From: a virus
Reading direction: 5' to 3' (one strand)
DNA length: 57,758 bases
Virus record (IMG/VR): IMGVR_UViG_3300020442_000002
Location: 1 to 57,758 of that record
Shown here: in pieces, positions 1 through 7,779 of the stretch
Position numbering within the stretch: position 1 is the first letter of the stretch
Layout: each line of letters starts with the position of its first letter
Notes under the pieces: generated by a model
What the model was told of the DNA's origin: nothing
The model's input: the letters and a program-made list of their open reading frames with translations, nothing else
Databases searched by the model: none
Translations under genes and position numbers: made by a program

Positions 1-77
1 CGCACATTGCAACGGCTTCAACAACAGCAGATGCCTCCACAGGGACCGCCGGGTATGCCTCCGGGGGGTATGCCTCC
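1..77. repeat. Terminal direct repeat (copy 1), assembly overlap
   Basis: These 77 bases are identical to 57682-57758. A coding frame continues without a break from the end of the window into this copy. The length is typical of a k-mer overlap left by an assembler on a circular or circularly permuted molecule, so it is probably not a biological terminal repeat. The non-redundant genome would be 57,681 bp. Confidence 0.93.
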
Positions 78-147
78 CGGACCACCGCCCACGGCCCCCG
101 GACCAATGCCCACGATGCAACAGGGCATCATGCCCATGGCGGGTTAA
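1..147 (+). CDS. C-terminal end of the proline-rich virion-region protein that starts at 56455
   Basis: The frame is open from base 1 and stops with TAA at 145-147. It is in phase with the gene that starts at 56455 and runs off the right end; base 57682 and base 1 are the same codon position. The tail encoded here is rich in Gln, Met, Pro and Gly, with repeated PPG and GMPP steps. The whole protein would be 457 residues. No domain is recognised. The GTG of the next gene follows 3 bases later, so the two are probably co-transcribed. Confidence 0.85.
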   Translation, partial: RTLQRLQQQQMPPQGPPGMPPGGMPPGPPPTAPGPMPTMQQGIMPMAG

Positions 148-150
148 GTT

Positions 151-660
151 GTGGAATACAACCGTCCCGGTGTTGAAAAGTTTATTTCTAAGTTAGTCGG
201 CATGAAGGCCGAAGACTTAGATTGGGCGTCTAGTTTAGGCAAAAAATACGGCGAAAAAGAAGAGCTTGATGGGCGCGGAGATGCGGCGCGACATTTAGCT
301 TTGGGCTGGTTGGCCGCAAATGCGGAATCCCCCGGCACGGCAAAGAGAGCAATTCAAGCCAGAGAGTATTTAGATCTAGATTATATCCGTGAATTGATAG
401 ATGGAAAATTTGCGGGAAAAGAAATGGATCTTCGTAACAACGAGCTTGGCATGAAAATCAATGCTCAGACTAAAGAGGAAGCAGAAAGAATAATTTCTGA
501 GATGATTGGTTCGGGCGAAGCAACTTATATGTCCCCGGAACAAAGTTACGAAATGAGGGGCTATGCTAATGGAGGTGTTGCCAGCCTCGCCCCTGTAGCT
601 AAGAATATGTTTAGGACGCCGGATATTCGGCGTGGAATAGGTGGTTTTGCTAGTTCATGA
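151..660 (+). CDS. Hypothetical virion-region protein, 169 aa
   Basis: A GTG start follows directly on the stop of the preceding proline-rich protein, and the last bases overlap the next gene in an ATGA arrangement, so it belongs to the late operon. The N-terminal part is charged and helical with a DGRGDAARH stretch near residues 40-50. The C-terminus has a glycine-rich segment (YANGGVASL) followed by an NMF and an IRRGIGG step, a tail seen on several phage structural or ejection proteins. I do not recognise the family. Its position between the terminase group and the portal suggests a virion or DNA-ejection accessory role, which is inference. Confidence 0.7.
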   Translation: MEYNRPGVEKFISKLVGMKAEDLDWASSLGKKYGEKEELDGRGDAARHLALGWLAANAESPGTAKRAIQAREYLDLDYIRELIDGKFAGKEMDLRNNELGMKINAQTKEEAERIISEMIGSGEATYMSPEQSYEMRGYANGGVASLAPVAKNMFRTPDIRRGIGGFASS

Positions 661-1046
661 ACGATGTGCCAAAGTTAAATGACGGAACAGAGATTACGAT
701 ACCGTTGAGAAATTTAATTTCCATTGTTGCTGGTGTAGTCGTAGCTACCTACGCTTATTTCAGCATTGTTTCTCGTCTTCAAGCTATTGAGCAAGACATG
801 GCCAAAGACAAAATTATTATGGACATGAACACCGAATTTCGGATTCTGTGGCCGCGTGGCGAGCTTGGCGCATTGCCTGCTGATGCTCGTCAAGACATGC
901 TTATTGAAGGCTTGGAAAGAAAGCTGGAAGAAGTTAAGGCCGCGCCCAGCCGCGCCCAGCCTGAAGTTGATCGGCTTGCGGTTAGGGTAGATGCTTTAAT
1001 CGAAAGAATTGTTCGCTTGGAGCAGGCAGAAAATGCCAGTAACTAA
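657..1046 (+). CDS. Membrane-anchored coiled-coil protein, 129 aa
   Basis: The start ATG overlaps the stop of the upstream gene. A short polar N-terminus is followed by one hydrophobic segment at about residues 17-40 (LISIVAGVVVATYAYF) and then a long charged helical part with heptad-like spacing to the end. This layout, one membrane anchor plus a coiled coil, is common in small phage proteins near lysis or virion genes. It could be a spanin-like or injection accessory protein. No enzymatic motif is visible. Confidence 0.72.
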   Translation: MNDVPKLNDGTEITIPLRNLISIVAGVVVATYAYFSIVSRLQAIEQDMAKDKIIMDMNTEFRILWPRGELGALPADARQDMLIEGLERKLEEVKAAPSRAQPEVDRLAVRVDALIERIVRLEQAENASN

Positions 1047-1158
1047 GGCTCCAAACGGGAAATACCGTATTGGTCGGGGCAGGGCGATGTACACTAGCCG
1101 TGCCGCCGCCGAGCGGGCGTACAAAGCATATTTAGCTAAGAAGGGGAAAAAGAAGTGA
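1033..1158 (+). CDS. Small basic protein, 41 aa
   Basis: This short frame overlaps the end of the upstream gene by 14 bases and its TGA is interleaved with the GTG of the lipoprotein gene (GTGA), which supports real translation. The product is very basic, with a lysine-rich end (KKGKKK) and an NGKYRIGRGRAMY segment. It resembles other tiny basic proteins scattered through this phage's late region. The function is unknown; nucleic-acid contact inside the capsid is possible but not shown. Confidence 0.6.
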   Translation: MPVTKAPNGKYRIGRGRAMYTSRAAAERAYKAYLAKKGKKK

Positions 1159-2018
1159 AAGCATTAGCAATAGTGGTTTTAGCGGTTTTTGTAACGGGGT
1201 GCGCTAGTTCTAGCTCACAATATTACGAAGCGGTGCAGAAGACGGCGGAAGCTAATGCTTTGGCTAGCCAAGCCAAGTTTGATGCTTTGGCCAGCATTGC
1301 TGCGGCGGGAGATGGGCAGGCGGCAAGTGCGGCGGTAATGGCATTGGCCCTGACGCAGACCCCCACGGTCACTCCGGTCCCACAGCAGTCCGAGGCTTTG
1401 CAATGGGCGAGCATATTGGCCGCGCCCGTCAGTAACTTGGGGATGATGTGGCTCCAGACGGACTCCACCAAGACAATGGCTCGGTACAACGCGCAGGTGG
1501 ATCTGGCCCGCATTTCGGCAGATGCCTCGACCCAGCAGGCGCTCTACGGGTCCTTCGTCAGCATGGGTGAGACCACTGCCGCGGTAGCTAACAGCATAGA
1601 TTACACGCCCTTCGTGGACGGGATGGTCACGCTTGGCACCACGGGCATGGATAACCTAGTTGATCTGGGTACTGCCGGATTTGATGCAAACACGACGATT
1701 GCTACTAACGGCATGAACAACTTGACCACGCTTGGGACCAACGGCATGAACAACTTGACCACGCTTGGGACCAACGGCATGAACAATTTGTACGGCCTTG
1801 GCGTTAATGGATTTACAAGCCTTGTTACGCTCGGCAACAACGGCATTGACTCGGTTGAGAATGCAGGCATCCAAGGCATGATTAACATTCGCGGCAACAC
1901 TACGGATTGGCTCGGCTACCTCAACAAGAGTGACCTGATTATGCAGGACATGCTGAAGGCAAACGGCTGTACGATCACGACAGACTCAAACAACAAAGTC
2001 GTAGTGACTTGCAACTAA
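1155..2018 (+). CDS. Phage lipoprotein with internal repeats, 287 aa
   Basis: The GTG start overlaps the previous stop. The first 16 residues form a signal peptide with a short hydrophobic core ending in a lipobox (FVTGC, lipidation at Cys16), followed by a serine run. Residues about 150-250 carry degenerate repeats around NGMNNLTTLGT, encoded by near-perfect 33-bp DNA repeats at 1707-1805. The mature protein would be anchored to a membrane facing the periplasm. Phage lipoproteins of this kind can act in superinfection exclusion or as outer spanins. The length and repeats do not fit an ordinary spanin, and the site between virion genes leaves a structural role open. Confidence 0.75.
   Translation: MKALAIVVLAVFVTGCASSSSQYYEAVQKTAEANALASQAKFDALASIAAAGDGQAASAAVMALALTQTPTVTPVPQQSEALQWASILAAPVSNLGMMWLQTDSTKTMARYNAQVDLARISADASTQQALYGSFVSMGETTAAVANSIDYTPFVDGMVTLGTTGMDNLVDLGTAGFDANTTIATNGMNNLTTLGTNGMNNLTTLGTNGMNNLYGLGVNGFTSLVTLGNNGIDSVENAGIQGMINIRGNTTDWLGYLNKSDLIMQDMLKANGCTITTDSNNKVVVTCN
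1707..1805 (+). repeat. Three tandem 33-bp repeats inside the lipoprotein gene
   Basis: Units 1707-1739 and 1740-1772 are identical as read, and 1773-1805 is a diverged third copy. Each encodes an NGMNNLTTLGT-type 11-residue unit, so the repeat keeps the reading frame and looks like in-frame duplication. Confidence 0.85.
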
Positions 2019-2034
2019 ATACAGGGAAAGTTAA

Positions 2035-4488
2035 ATGGCCAATGGCGACGATAAGGCACTTCTTTCATCTTTAATGGATGGGACATCAATGCAACCAGAA
2101 ATTACGGAAGAAGAAATGGAGTTGGACATAGAAATTGCCGCTCCCGGCACTTTTGTGGGGGCCATGGATGAGGTTCTTCCTGAAGGCATAGAAATTGAGG
2201 CGGAAGAAGATGGTGGCGTCACTGTTGACTTTGATCCGATGGCCCTTGCTGGCATTGATGGTGGCGATTTCTATCGCAACTTGGCAGAGGAGTTGGATGA
2301 CCGAGAGCTTGGTGAACTTTCTTCTGAGCTTTTAGGTGATTTTGAAGCCAACAAATCCTCTCGTTCTGAATGGGAAGATGCGTATTCTAAAGGCCTAGAA
2401 CTTTTGGGCTACAACTACGAAGAGCGCACAATGCCCTTTAGGGGCGCTACAGGCGTCACTCACCCTCTTTTGGCGGAAGCTGCTACGCAGTTTCAAGCTC
2501 AAGCGTTTAACGAGCTTTTGCCTCCTACTGGGCCGGTAAGAACGGCGGTTGTGGGCGAAAAGACCAAGCAAAATGAAGCGCAGGCTTACCGCGTTAAAGA
2601 GTTTATGAACTACTACATTACTAACGTAATGGAAGAGTACACGCCTGAGTTTGACCAAATGCTGTTTTATTTGCCTTTGGCGGGTTCAACGTTTAAGAAA
2701 GTTTATTACGACGAGGCCATTGACCGCGCCGTTAGTAAGTTTGTACCTGCCGAAGACATCGTAGTGCCGTATGGCGCGACAGACCTTGACTCTTGCGAAA
2801 ATATTACACAAGTAGTGAAGCTGTCTATGAATGACTTGCGCAAGCGCCAAATTATGGGCTTTTACAGAGACATCCCGGTACACCCTTCGCAAGGTTCTGA
2901 CGATGAAGTTCGTGATGAGATGAACAAGCTTGGGGGCGTAGAGCCGACCAACCTTGATTATGACTGCACGTTGTTAGAGTGCCACGTAAATTTAGATTTA
3001 CCGGGCTTTGAAGAAATTGGAGAAGATGGTGAACCAACAGGCATTAAAATACCTTATGTGGTTACGATTAGTGAGGACACTGGACAAATCCTTTCTATCC
3101 GACGTAATTACAGCGAGCAGGATGACAAAAAACAAAAGATTCAATATTTCGTCCATTACAAATTTTTGCCGGGATTCGGATTCTATGGTCTCGGTCTTAT
3201 CCATACCATTGGCGGCCTGTCCCGAACGGCCACGGCGGCTCTTCGCCAGCTTATTGATGCTGGCACTCTTTCTAACCTTCCTGCTGGCTTCAAGGCTCGG
3301 GGATTACGGGTACGGGATGATGAGGAGCCCTTACAACCCGGCGAATTCCGTGATGTGGATGCTCCGGGAGGCGCGATCCGCGACTCTTTGATGCCGTTGC
3401 CCTTTAAGGGCCCAGACGGCACCCTGATGCAGCTTCTAGGCTTTGTTGTAGAGGCGGGCCAGCGTTTTGCCACCATCACCGACATGAAGGTTGGGGATGG
3501 CAATCAGCAGGCCCCTGTGGGCACTACGGTGGCTCTACTGGAGCAAGGCTCGCGGGTCATGAGTGCAGTACATAAGCGCTTGCACTATGGCATGAAGCAA
3601 GAGTTTAAACTTCTTGCGCGGGTCATGTCAGAGTACCTGCCGCAGGAATACCCTTACGCGGTAGCAGGCGGTGATCGCACGATCATGCGCCAAGACTTTG
3701 ATGACCGTGTAGATGTTGTTCCGGTATCTAATCCCAACATTTTTTCCCAAGCTCAGAGAATTGCATTGGCGCAGTCTCAGCTTGAGATGGCGGCACAAGC
3801 TCCGCAGATGCACGATATGCACGAAGCGTACCGGCGCATGTACGAAGCGTTGGGCGTCAAGGACATTGATAAGATTTTGATTGCGCCGTCTTCAGATGAT
3901 CCGATTCCGAAAGACCCCGCGCAAGAGAACATCGACGTTATCGACAATGTTCAGTTGAAGGCGTTTGAGGGGCAGGACCATGACGCGCACATTATGGCGC
4001 ATTTAACTTTTGGAACTTCCCCCATGATGGGGGCTCTTCCGCAGGGAGCTATTGCGCTTCAAAAGCACATTATTGAGCATGTTAAGATTAAGTCTCAGGA
4101 AACAGCCACCGCACAGCTTATGCAACAGACCGGCGGACAGCCTTTGACGCCCGAGATGGAGCTTCAGTTAGAGTCCATGACGGCTCAAATTAACGCGCAA
4201 GAGTTCCAGAAGCTTAAGCAACTGTCTGCGCAAATAAGCGGCGAGGGTCAACAGGGCCCCGATCCTTTGGTACAATTGAAGCAACAAGAGCTTCAGATGG
4301 ATGCTCAGAAGCAAGAGCAAGATTTCCAAATGGACCAAGCCGAATTGCAGCTTGATCAACAGCGTATGCAAAACAAGGCTTCTGAGTTCCAGCAACGACT
4401 TGCTAGTCAGGAGCGCCAGACGCAGGCACGTATTGATGCTGCTCTGGAGCGTGAATTAATGAAACAGCGATTCGACAGGAATCAATGA
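2035..4488 (+). CDS. Portal protein, 817 aa
   Basis: This is the portal ring subunit through which DNA is packaged and ejected, sitting at one capsid vertex. After an acidic N-terminal region of about 70 residues the core has features typical of podovirus portals: RSEWEDAYSKGLELLG, the FRGATGVTHPLLAEA segment near residues 135-150, and YLPLAGSTFKKVYYD near 215-230. The C-terminal 150 residues are a long Gln, Met and Glu-rich helical stretch expected for a barrel or crown. It is longer than many portals because of both extensions. It lies upstream of the scaffold and capsid genes but is separated from the large terminase by several small genes. I am confident of the call from the conserved core. 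Confidence 0.9.
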   Translation: MANGDDKALLSSLMDGTSMQPEITEEEMELDIEIAAPGTFVGAMDEVLPEGIEIEAEEDGGVTVDFDPMALAGIDGGDFYRNLAEELDDRELGELSSELLGDFEANKSSRSEWEDAYSKGLELLGYNYEERTMPFRGATGVTHPLLAEAATQFQAQAFNELLPPTGPVRTAVVGEKTKQNEAQAYRVKEFMNYYITNVMEEYTPEFDQMLFYLPLAGSTFKKVYYDEAIDRAVSKFVPAEDIVVPYGATDLDSCENITQVVKLSMNDLRKRQIMGFYRDIPVHPSQGSDDEVRDEMNKLGGVEPTNLDYDCTLLECHVNLDLPGFEEIGEDGEPTGIKIPYVVTISEDTGQILSIRRNYSEQDDKKQKIQYFVHYKFLPGFGFYGLGLIHTIGGLSRTATAALRQLIDAGTLSNLPAGFKARGLRVRDDEEPLQPGEFRDVDAPGGAIRDSLMPLPFKGPDGTLMQLLGFVVEAGQRFATITDMKVGDGNQQAPVGTTVALLEQGSRVMSAVHKRLHYGMKQEFKLLARVMSEYLPQEYPYAVAGGDRTIMRQDFDDRVDVVPVSNPNIFSQAQRIALAQSQLEMAAQAPQMHDMHEAYRRMYEALGVKDIDKILIAPSSDDPIPKDPAQENIDVIDNVQLKAFEGQDHDAHIMAHLTFGTSPMMGALPQGAIALQKHIIEHVKIKSQETATAQLMQQTGGQPLTPEMELQLESMTAQINAQEFQKLKQLSAQISGEGQQGPDPLVQLKQQELQMDAQKQEQDFQMDQAELQLDQQRMQNKASEFQQRLASQERQTQARIDAALERELMKQRFDRNQ

Positions 4489-4489
4489 T

Positions 4490-4690
4490 ATGAAAGTTAA
4501 AGTTAATGGCGCTCCAGCGGCAAACGCGCCTAAGCCGGTAAATAAAGCTGTAATTGATGGCCAAGGATCTATTCCTTATGCTTCGGCCAAAACGGAAAAA
4601 ACGCCGGACACGGCCATCGGTAAGATCACTACCGGCAAGAAGAAAGGCATGGGTGCCGCGCTCCGCGGCTCACGGTTCACTAGCTGTTAA
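4490..4690 (+). CDS. Small conserved basic phage protein, 66 aa
   Basis: It starts immediately after the portal stop (TGATATG). The protein is low-complexity at the N-terminus (Ala, Pro, Asn, Lys) and ends in a conserved-looking KKGMGAALRGSRFTSC tail. Similar short Gly-Lys-rich proteins with an RG and terminal Cys signature recur in this genome (10663, 10903, 11773). I do not know the function. Confidence 0.65.
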   Translation: MKVKVNGAPAANAPKPVNKAVIDGQGSIPYASAKTEKTPDTAIGKITTGKKKGMGAALRGSRFTSC

Positions 4691-4708
4691 CGGCTTCGGT
4701 TAGCTGTA

Positions 4709-5110
4709 ATGCTAGATGCACTTATTGGTCCGGTAACGGGACTGTTAGATAAGTTCATTCCTGACGCTGATGAAAGAGCGAGGCTGGCCCATGAAATTGC
4801 TACAATGTCTGAGCGCCATGCGCAAGAATTGGCAAAGGGCCAGCTTGAAGTTAACCGAGCAGAAGCGGCGCATAAGTCTCTTTTTGTCGCGGGTTGGCGG
4901 CCATTTGTTGGGTGGACTTGCGGCATTGCTTTGGCTTGGCACTTTGTTGGTCAGCCTCTTGTCGTTTTTGGCATTGCAGTGGCTGGTGTTGACACCCCTG
5001 AACTTCCTACATTTGAAATGGAAAGCCTGCTAACGGTTTTACTGGGTATGCTGGGCCTTGGTGGCTTGCGCACTTTTGAAAAAACCAAAGGCGTTTCACG
5101 CGAAAAATGA
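4709..5110 (+). CDS. Holin, three-TM phage holin family, 133 aa
   Basis: The product has an amphipathic, charged N-terminal helix (residues 1-50), then the signature GWRPFVGW at about residues 62-69, which is characteristic of the 3TM phage holin family (Phage_holin_3TMs). Two or three hydrophobic segments follow. Holins collect in the inner membrane and open it at the end of infection. It is followed by another small membrane protein and an M15-type endolysin with 4-base overlaps, so this is the lysis cassette. Confidence 0.85.
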   Translation: MLDALIGPVTGLLDKFIPDADERARLAHEIATMSERHAQELAKGQLEVNRAEAAHKSLFVAGWRPFVGWTCGIALAWHFVGQPLVVFGIAVAGVDTPELPTFEMESLLTVLLGMLGLGGLRTFEKTKGVSREK

Positions 5111-5304
5111 CGCCCGCTCAACTAAATGAGTGGCGCATTGCTCCTAGAATTTTAATTTTGGCAATGACCTTTATGACCTACCGTGTTGTAGAGTGGTTTA
5201 TGACGTTGCCTGACCCCAGCCCAGAGCAAGCGGCTTTAGTTTCTGTAATGACGGGCGCACTTACCGGATCGTTTGGACTTTTTGTAAGTAAGAGCGAAAA
5301 ATGA
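5107..5304 (+). CDS. Small two-TM lysis-cassette protein, 65 aa
   Basis: ATGA overlaps join it to the holin upstream and the endolysin downstream. It has two hydrophobic stretches (residues about 14-34 and 42-60) separated by the loop PDPSPEQAA. It probably works with the holin, as a second holin or an antiholin; the sequence alone does not decide. Confidence 0.72.
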   Translation: MTPAQLNEWRIAPRILILAMTFMTYRVVEWFMTLPDPSPEQAALVSVMTGALTGSFGLFVSKSEK

Positions 5305-5648
5305 ACTACAAACATTTTACGCTAGACGAATTTAAGTGCCGAGAAACAAGTCAAAACGAAATTAAACCAGAATTTGTAGAAGCTTTAGACCAGTTGCGAG
5401 AAGACTGCGGGTTTCCGTTTATTATTAGCTCGGGGTATCGCTCCCCCACGCATTCTATTGAAGCGGCTAAAGAAAAGCCCGGAACGCACACGCAAGGCAT
5501 TGCCGCGGACATTGCGGTCTCTGATGGCGCACAAAGGCGCATTATTGTTGAAAAGGCGCTAGAGCTTGGCTTTAACGGAATAGGCGTAGCCAAGAAGTTT
5601 GTACACGTAGATATCCGCACCACCACCCCCGTTATTTGGACATATTAG
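5301..5648 (+). CDS. Endolysin, peptidase M15-type (D-Ala-D-Ala carboxypeptidase fold), 115 aa
   Basis: The zinc-peptidase motif is complete: GTHTQGIAAD gives His63 and Asp70, and VHVD near the end gives His102. A YRSPTHS segment lies upstream as in Peptidase_M15_3 proteins. The enzyme would cut peptide crosslinks of peptidoglycan at lysis. The length of 115 residues matches the compact single-domain members. It has no signal peptide, so it depends on the holin just upstream. It is the last gene before a hairpin-containing promoter region. Confidence 0.88.
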   Translation: MNYKHFTLDEFKCRETSQNEIKPEFVEALDQLREDCGFPFIISSGYRSPTHSIEAAKEKPGTHTQGIAADIAVSDGAQRRIIVEKALELGFNGIGVAKKFVHVDIRTTTPVIWTY

Positions 5649-5696
5649 TTGCTCATCTTAGATCGTCGTGTTATATAGATACGACATTCTAAGATG
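5649..5696 (+). promoter_or_regulatory. Promoter framed by an inverted repeat, upstream of the capsid genes
   Basis: A sigma70-like promoter can be read: TTGCTC at 5649-5654, a 17-base spacer, then TATATA at 5672-5677. It lies within a long inverted repeat, CATCTTAGA at 5654-5662 pairing with TCTAAGATG at 5688-5696, with an inner GTCGT and ACGAC pair (5665-5669 and 5681-5685). The site could be a promoter with an operator, or a hairpin in a longer late transcript. Confidence 0.55.
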
Positions 5697-5704
5697 GACC
5701 GCAT

Positions 5705-5902
5705 GTGGACTTTATACAGTTAGCTCAGTTTATCCAACGAGCGGTTAAAGACCGCAGAACGCACATCTCAGAATTGTTGGAAAACAACCATGTTAAATCC
5801 ATGGAGCAGTACCAAAACCTTATGGGGGAATTGTCTGCTCTGAACTACATTTCACAGGAACTCTCGGGCCTGCTTGAACAACAGGAGCAATTTAATGACT
5901 GA
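5705..5902 (+). CDS. Small helical protein upstream of co-chaperonin, 65 aa
   Basis: A GTG start is used; the frame ends in TGA overlapping the beginning of the next gene. The product is predicted to be all-helical with many Gln, Leu and Glu and resembles short proteins found just before capsid genes of T7-like and cyanophage-type genomes. No function is known to me. Confidence 0.65.
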   Translation: MDFIQLAQFIQRAVKDRRTHISELLENNHVKSMEQYQNLMGELSALNYISQELSGLLEQQEQFND

Positions 5903-6341
5903 TGCCGCAGAAGCATTGGATCTTGATGCCGCCAAAGAGGGCGTCAAATCCTTGTACAAAGAACCAGAACAAAAGGTCCTTGATCCCGACGCGATGGACA
6001 AAAGCCTTTTAGATCGTATGCCCCAGCCCACTGGCTGGAGAATGCTTATCCTTCCTTATCGCGGTAAAGAAACCACTGAAGGTGGTATTTACATTCCGAA
6101 CAAAGTTCTTGACGACACCCAAATTCAAACGGTTGTGGGCTATGTCGTAAAGCAAGGTCCGCTTTGTTACAAAGACACCGATAAGTTCCCTGACGGGCCT
6201 TGGTGTGAAGAAAAACAGTGGGTAGTTTTTGCGCGATATGCCGGGTCTCGTTTCCGCATTGAAGGCGGCGAATGCCGCATTATTAATGACGACGAGATCT
6301 TGGCCGTAATTGACGATCCCGAAGACATTCTTAGCCTGTAA
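5895..6341 (+). CDS. GroES-like co-chaperonin, 148 aa
   Basis: I chose the ATG at 5895 because AGGAG sits 8 bases upstream; the in-frame start at 5874 has nothing comparable. After about 45 residues of acidic leader the rest follows the Cpn10 fold: TGWRMLILPY (strand 1), KETTEGGIYIPN (the mobile-loop region), VVGYVVKQG, then WVVFARYAGSRF and CRIINDDEILAVI as the C-terminal barrel strand. It should cap host GroEL to help fold a capsid protein, as T4 gp31 does. Its place directly before the scaffold and capsid genes fits. The N-terminal extension is unusual for a plain GroES. Confidence 0.82.
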   Translation: MTDAAEALDLDAAKEGVKSLYKEPEQKVLDPDAMDKSLLDRMPQPTGWRMLILPYRGKETTEGGIYIPNKVLDDTQIQTVVGYVVKQGPLCYKDTDKFPDGPWCEEKQWVVFARYAGSRFRIEGGECRIINDDEILAVIDDPEDILSL

Positions 6342-6353
6342 GGAGGAATCAGC

Positions 6354-7265
6354 ATGAGCAGTGCTGCGGAAGAAACTCAATTTGAGTTAGAAGTGGGTGA
6401 TGCGGTAGAAACCGAAGTAGAGGTTGAAGCGCCGGATACTGAGGCGGAAGCCGCTATTGAAGACGTTTCGCAAGAACCCGAGCAAAAACAAGAGGATGAG
6501 CTAGAAAATTACAGCGAATCCGTTCAAAAGCGGATTAACCGCCTTACCAAAAAAATGCGGGACGCAGAGCGAGAGCGCGAGGAAGCGCTTCGATATGCTC
6601 AAAACGTTCAGAGCGAAGCCGAGCAAATTCGTCAGCGAATGCAGAACCTTGATCAGGGCTACATGACTGAGTATGGGAGCAGGCTATCCCTTGAGCAACA
6701 GCAAGCAGAAGCCAACCTTAAACGGGCGGTAGAGCTTGGAGATGCCGAAGCTACGGTTGCGGCGCAAAAAGAACTTAGCCGTTTAGCTATAGCAGAAAAC
6801 AACTACGCGCAGGCGCAACGGCAAGCAGAGCGACAATATCAACAACAGCCCGTCCAACAACAATACCAACAACCGGCTCCTGAACCGCAACCGCAAAAAC
6901 CAGACGCGAAAGCGGAAGAATGGGCGGGTAAAAACGCGTGGTTTGGTACTGATGAGGCCATGACGTTTGCCGCATTTGGCATTCACAAGAAATTAATTGA
7001 AGATGAAGGATTTGATCCTACGTCCGATGATTATTATAATGAGCTTGATTCTCGAATTAAGCGGGAGTTTCCGCATAAGTTTGAGCAAGAGCAAGAGCAA
7101 GATTCGTCAGCCAGCCGCAGGCCCGCCCAAAATGTAGCTGGAGTTTCACGTTCTAGTAGTACTGGGCGCAACGGAAAAAGGGTCAAACTCTCCCCGACCC
7201 AAGTAGCAATTGCTAAAAAGTTGGGAGTGCCGCTTGAAGAATACGCGAAATACGTTAAGGAGTAG
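6354..7265 (+). CDS. Capsid scaffolding protein, 303 aa
   Basis: A strong AGGAGG ribosome-binding site precedes the ATG. The N-terminal 60 residues are highly acidic, residues about 55-165 form a long charged coiled coil, a Gln and Pro-rich linker follows, and a small C-terminal domain (EEWAGKNAWFGTDEAM, then a basic RKSSS-like end) closes the protein. This is the layout of scaffolding proteins in podoviruses, which direct procapsid assembly and then leave. It sits two genes before the major capsid protein. Confidence 0.85.
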   Translation: MSSAAEETQFELEVGDAVETEVEVEAPDTEAEAAIEDVSQEPEQKQEDELENYSESVQKRINRLTKKMRDAEREREEALRYAQNVQSEAEQIRQRMQNLDQGYMTEYGSRLSLEQQQAEANLKRAVELGDAEATVAAQKELSRLAIAENNYAQAQRQAERQYQQQPVQQQYQQPAPEPQPQKPDAKAEEWAGKNAWFGTDEAMTFAAFGIHKKLIEDEGFDPTSDDYYNELDSRIKREFPHKFEQEQEQDSSASRRPAQNVAGVSRSSSTGRNGKRVKLSPTQVAIAKKLGVPLEEYAKYVKE

Positions 7266-7269
7266 TGTG

Positions 7270-7752
7270 ATGTCCGAAGAGAAGAAAGGCTTTGAGGGCA
7301 TTAAGCGCTCCTCACGTGATGCATCGTCAAGGGAGAAGCAAGGTAGGCGTAAGCCTTGGGCTCCCCCGTCTATGCTAGATGCACCGCCTGCACCAGAAGG
7401 CTATAAGCATCGGTGGATTCGGGCAGAAGTGCGTGGTTTTGATGACACGAAAAACATTTCTGCCAGATTGCGAGAAGGCTATGAGCTTGTTCGCCAAGAT
7501 GAATACCCCGATTTTGAGGCCCCGGTAATTGATTCAGGTAAATATGAGGGTGTGTTTGGTGTGGGTGGTCTGATGCTCGCTCGTATTCCGATTGAAACTG
7601 TGGAGGAACGCGCTGAGTACTTTGCTCAACGAAACGCGGATCAAATGGAAGCAGTTGAGTCGGATATGTTGCGAGAAAACGCTCATCCAACTATGACAAT
7701 CGGCAAGCCCGAGCGTCAAAGTCGTGTAACTTTTGGCGGCTCTAAGAAGTAG
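7270..7752 (+). CDS. Conserved head-cluster protein, 160 aa
   Basis: I chose the ATG at 7270 (MSEEKKGF), 4 bases after the scaffold stop; the longer frame begins inside the scaffold gene. The protein is basic at first (KKGFEGIKRSS, RRKPWAPPSMLD) and then has a globular part around HRWIRAEVRGFDDTKNI and a C-terminal helix. Proteins like this are common between scaffold and capsid genes in aquatic phages. A minor head or assembly role is likely from context only. Confidence 0.72.
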   Translation: MSEEKKGFEGIKRSSRDASSREKQGRRKPWAPPSMLDAPPAPEGYKHRWIRAEVRGFDDTKNISARLREGYELVRQDEYPDFEAPVIDSGKYEGVFGVGGLMLARIPIETVEERAEYFAQRNADQMEAVESDMLRENAHPTMTIGKPERQSRVTFGGSKK

Positions 7753-7779
7753 GGCCGCACAGAACGGAGAAACTAACTC

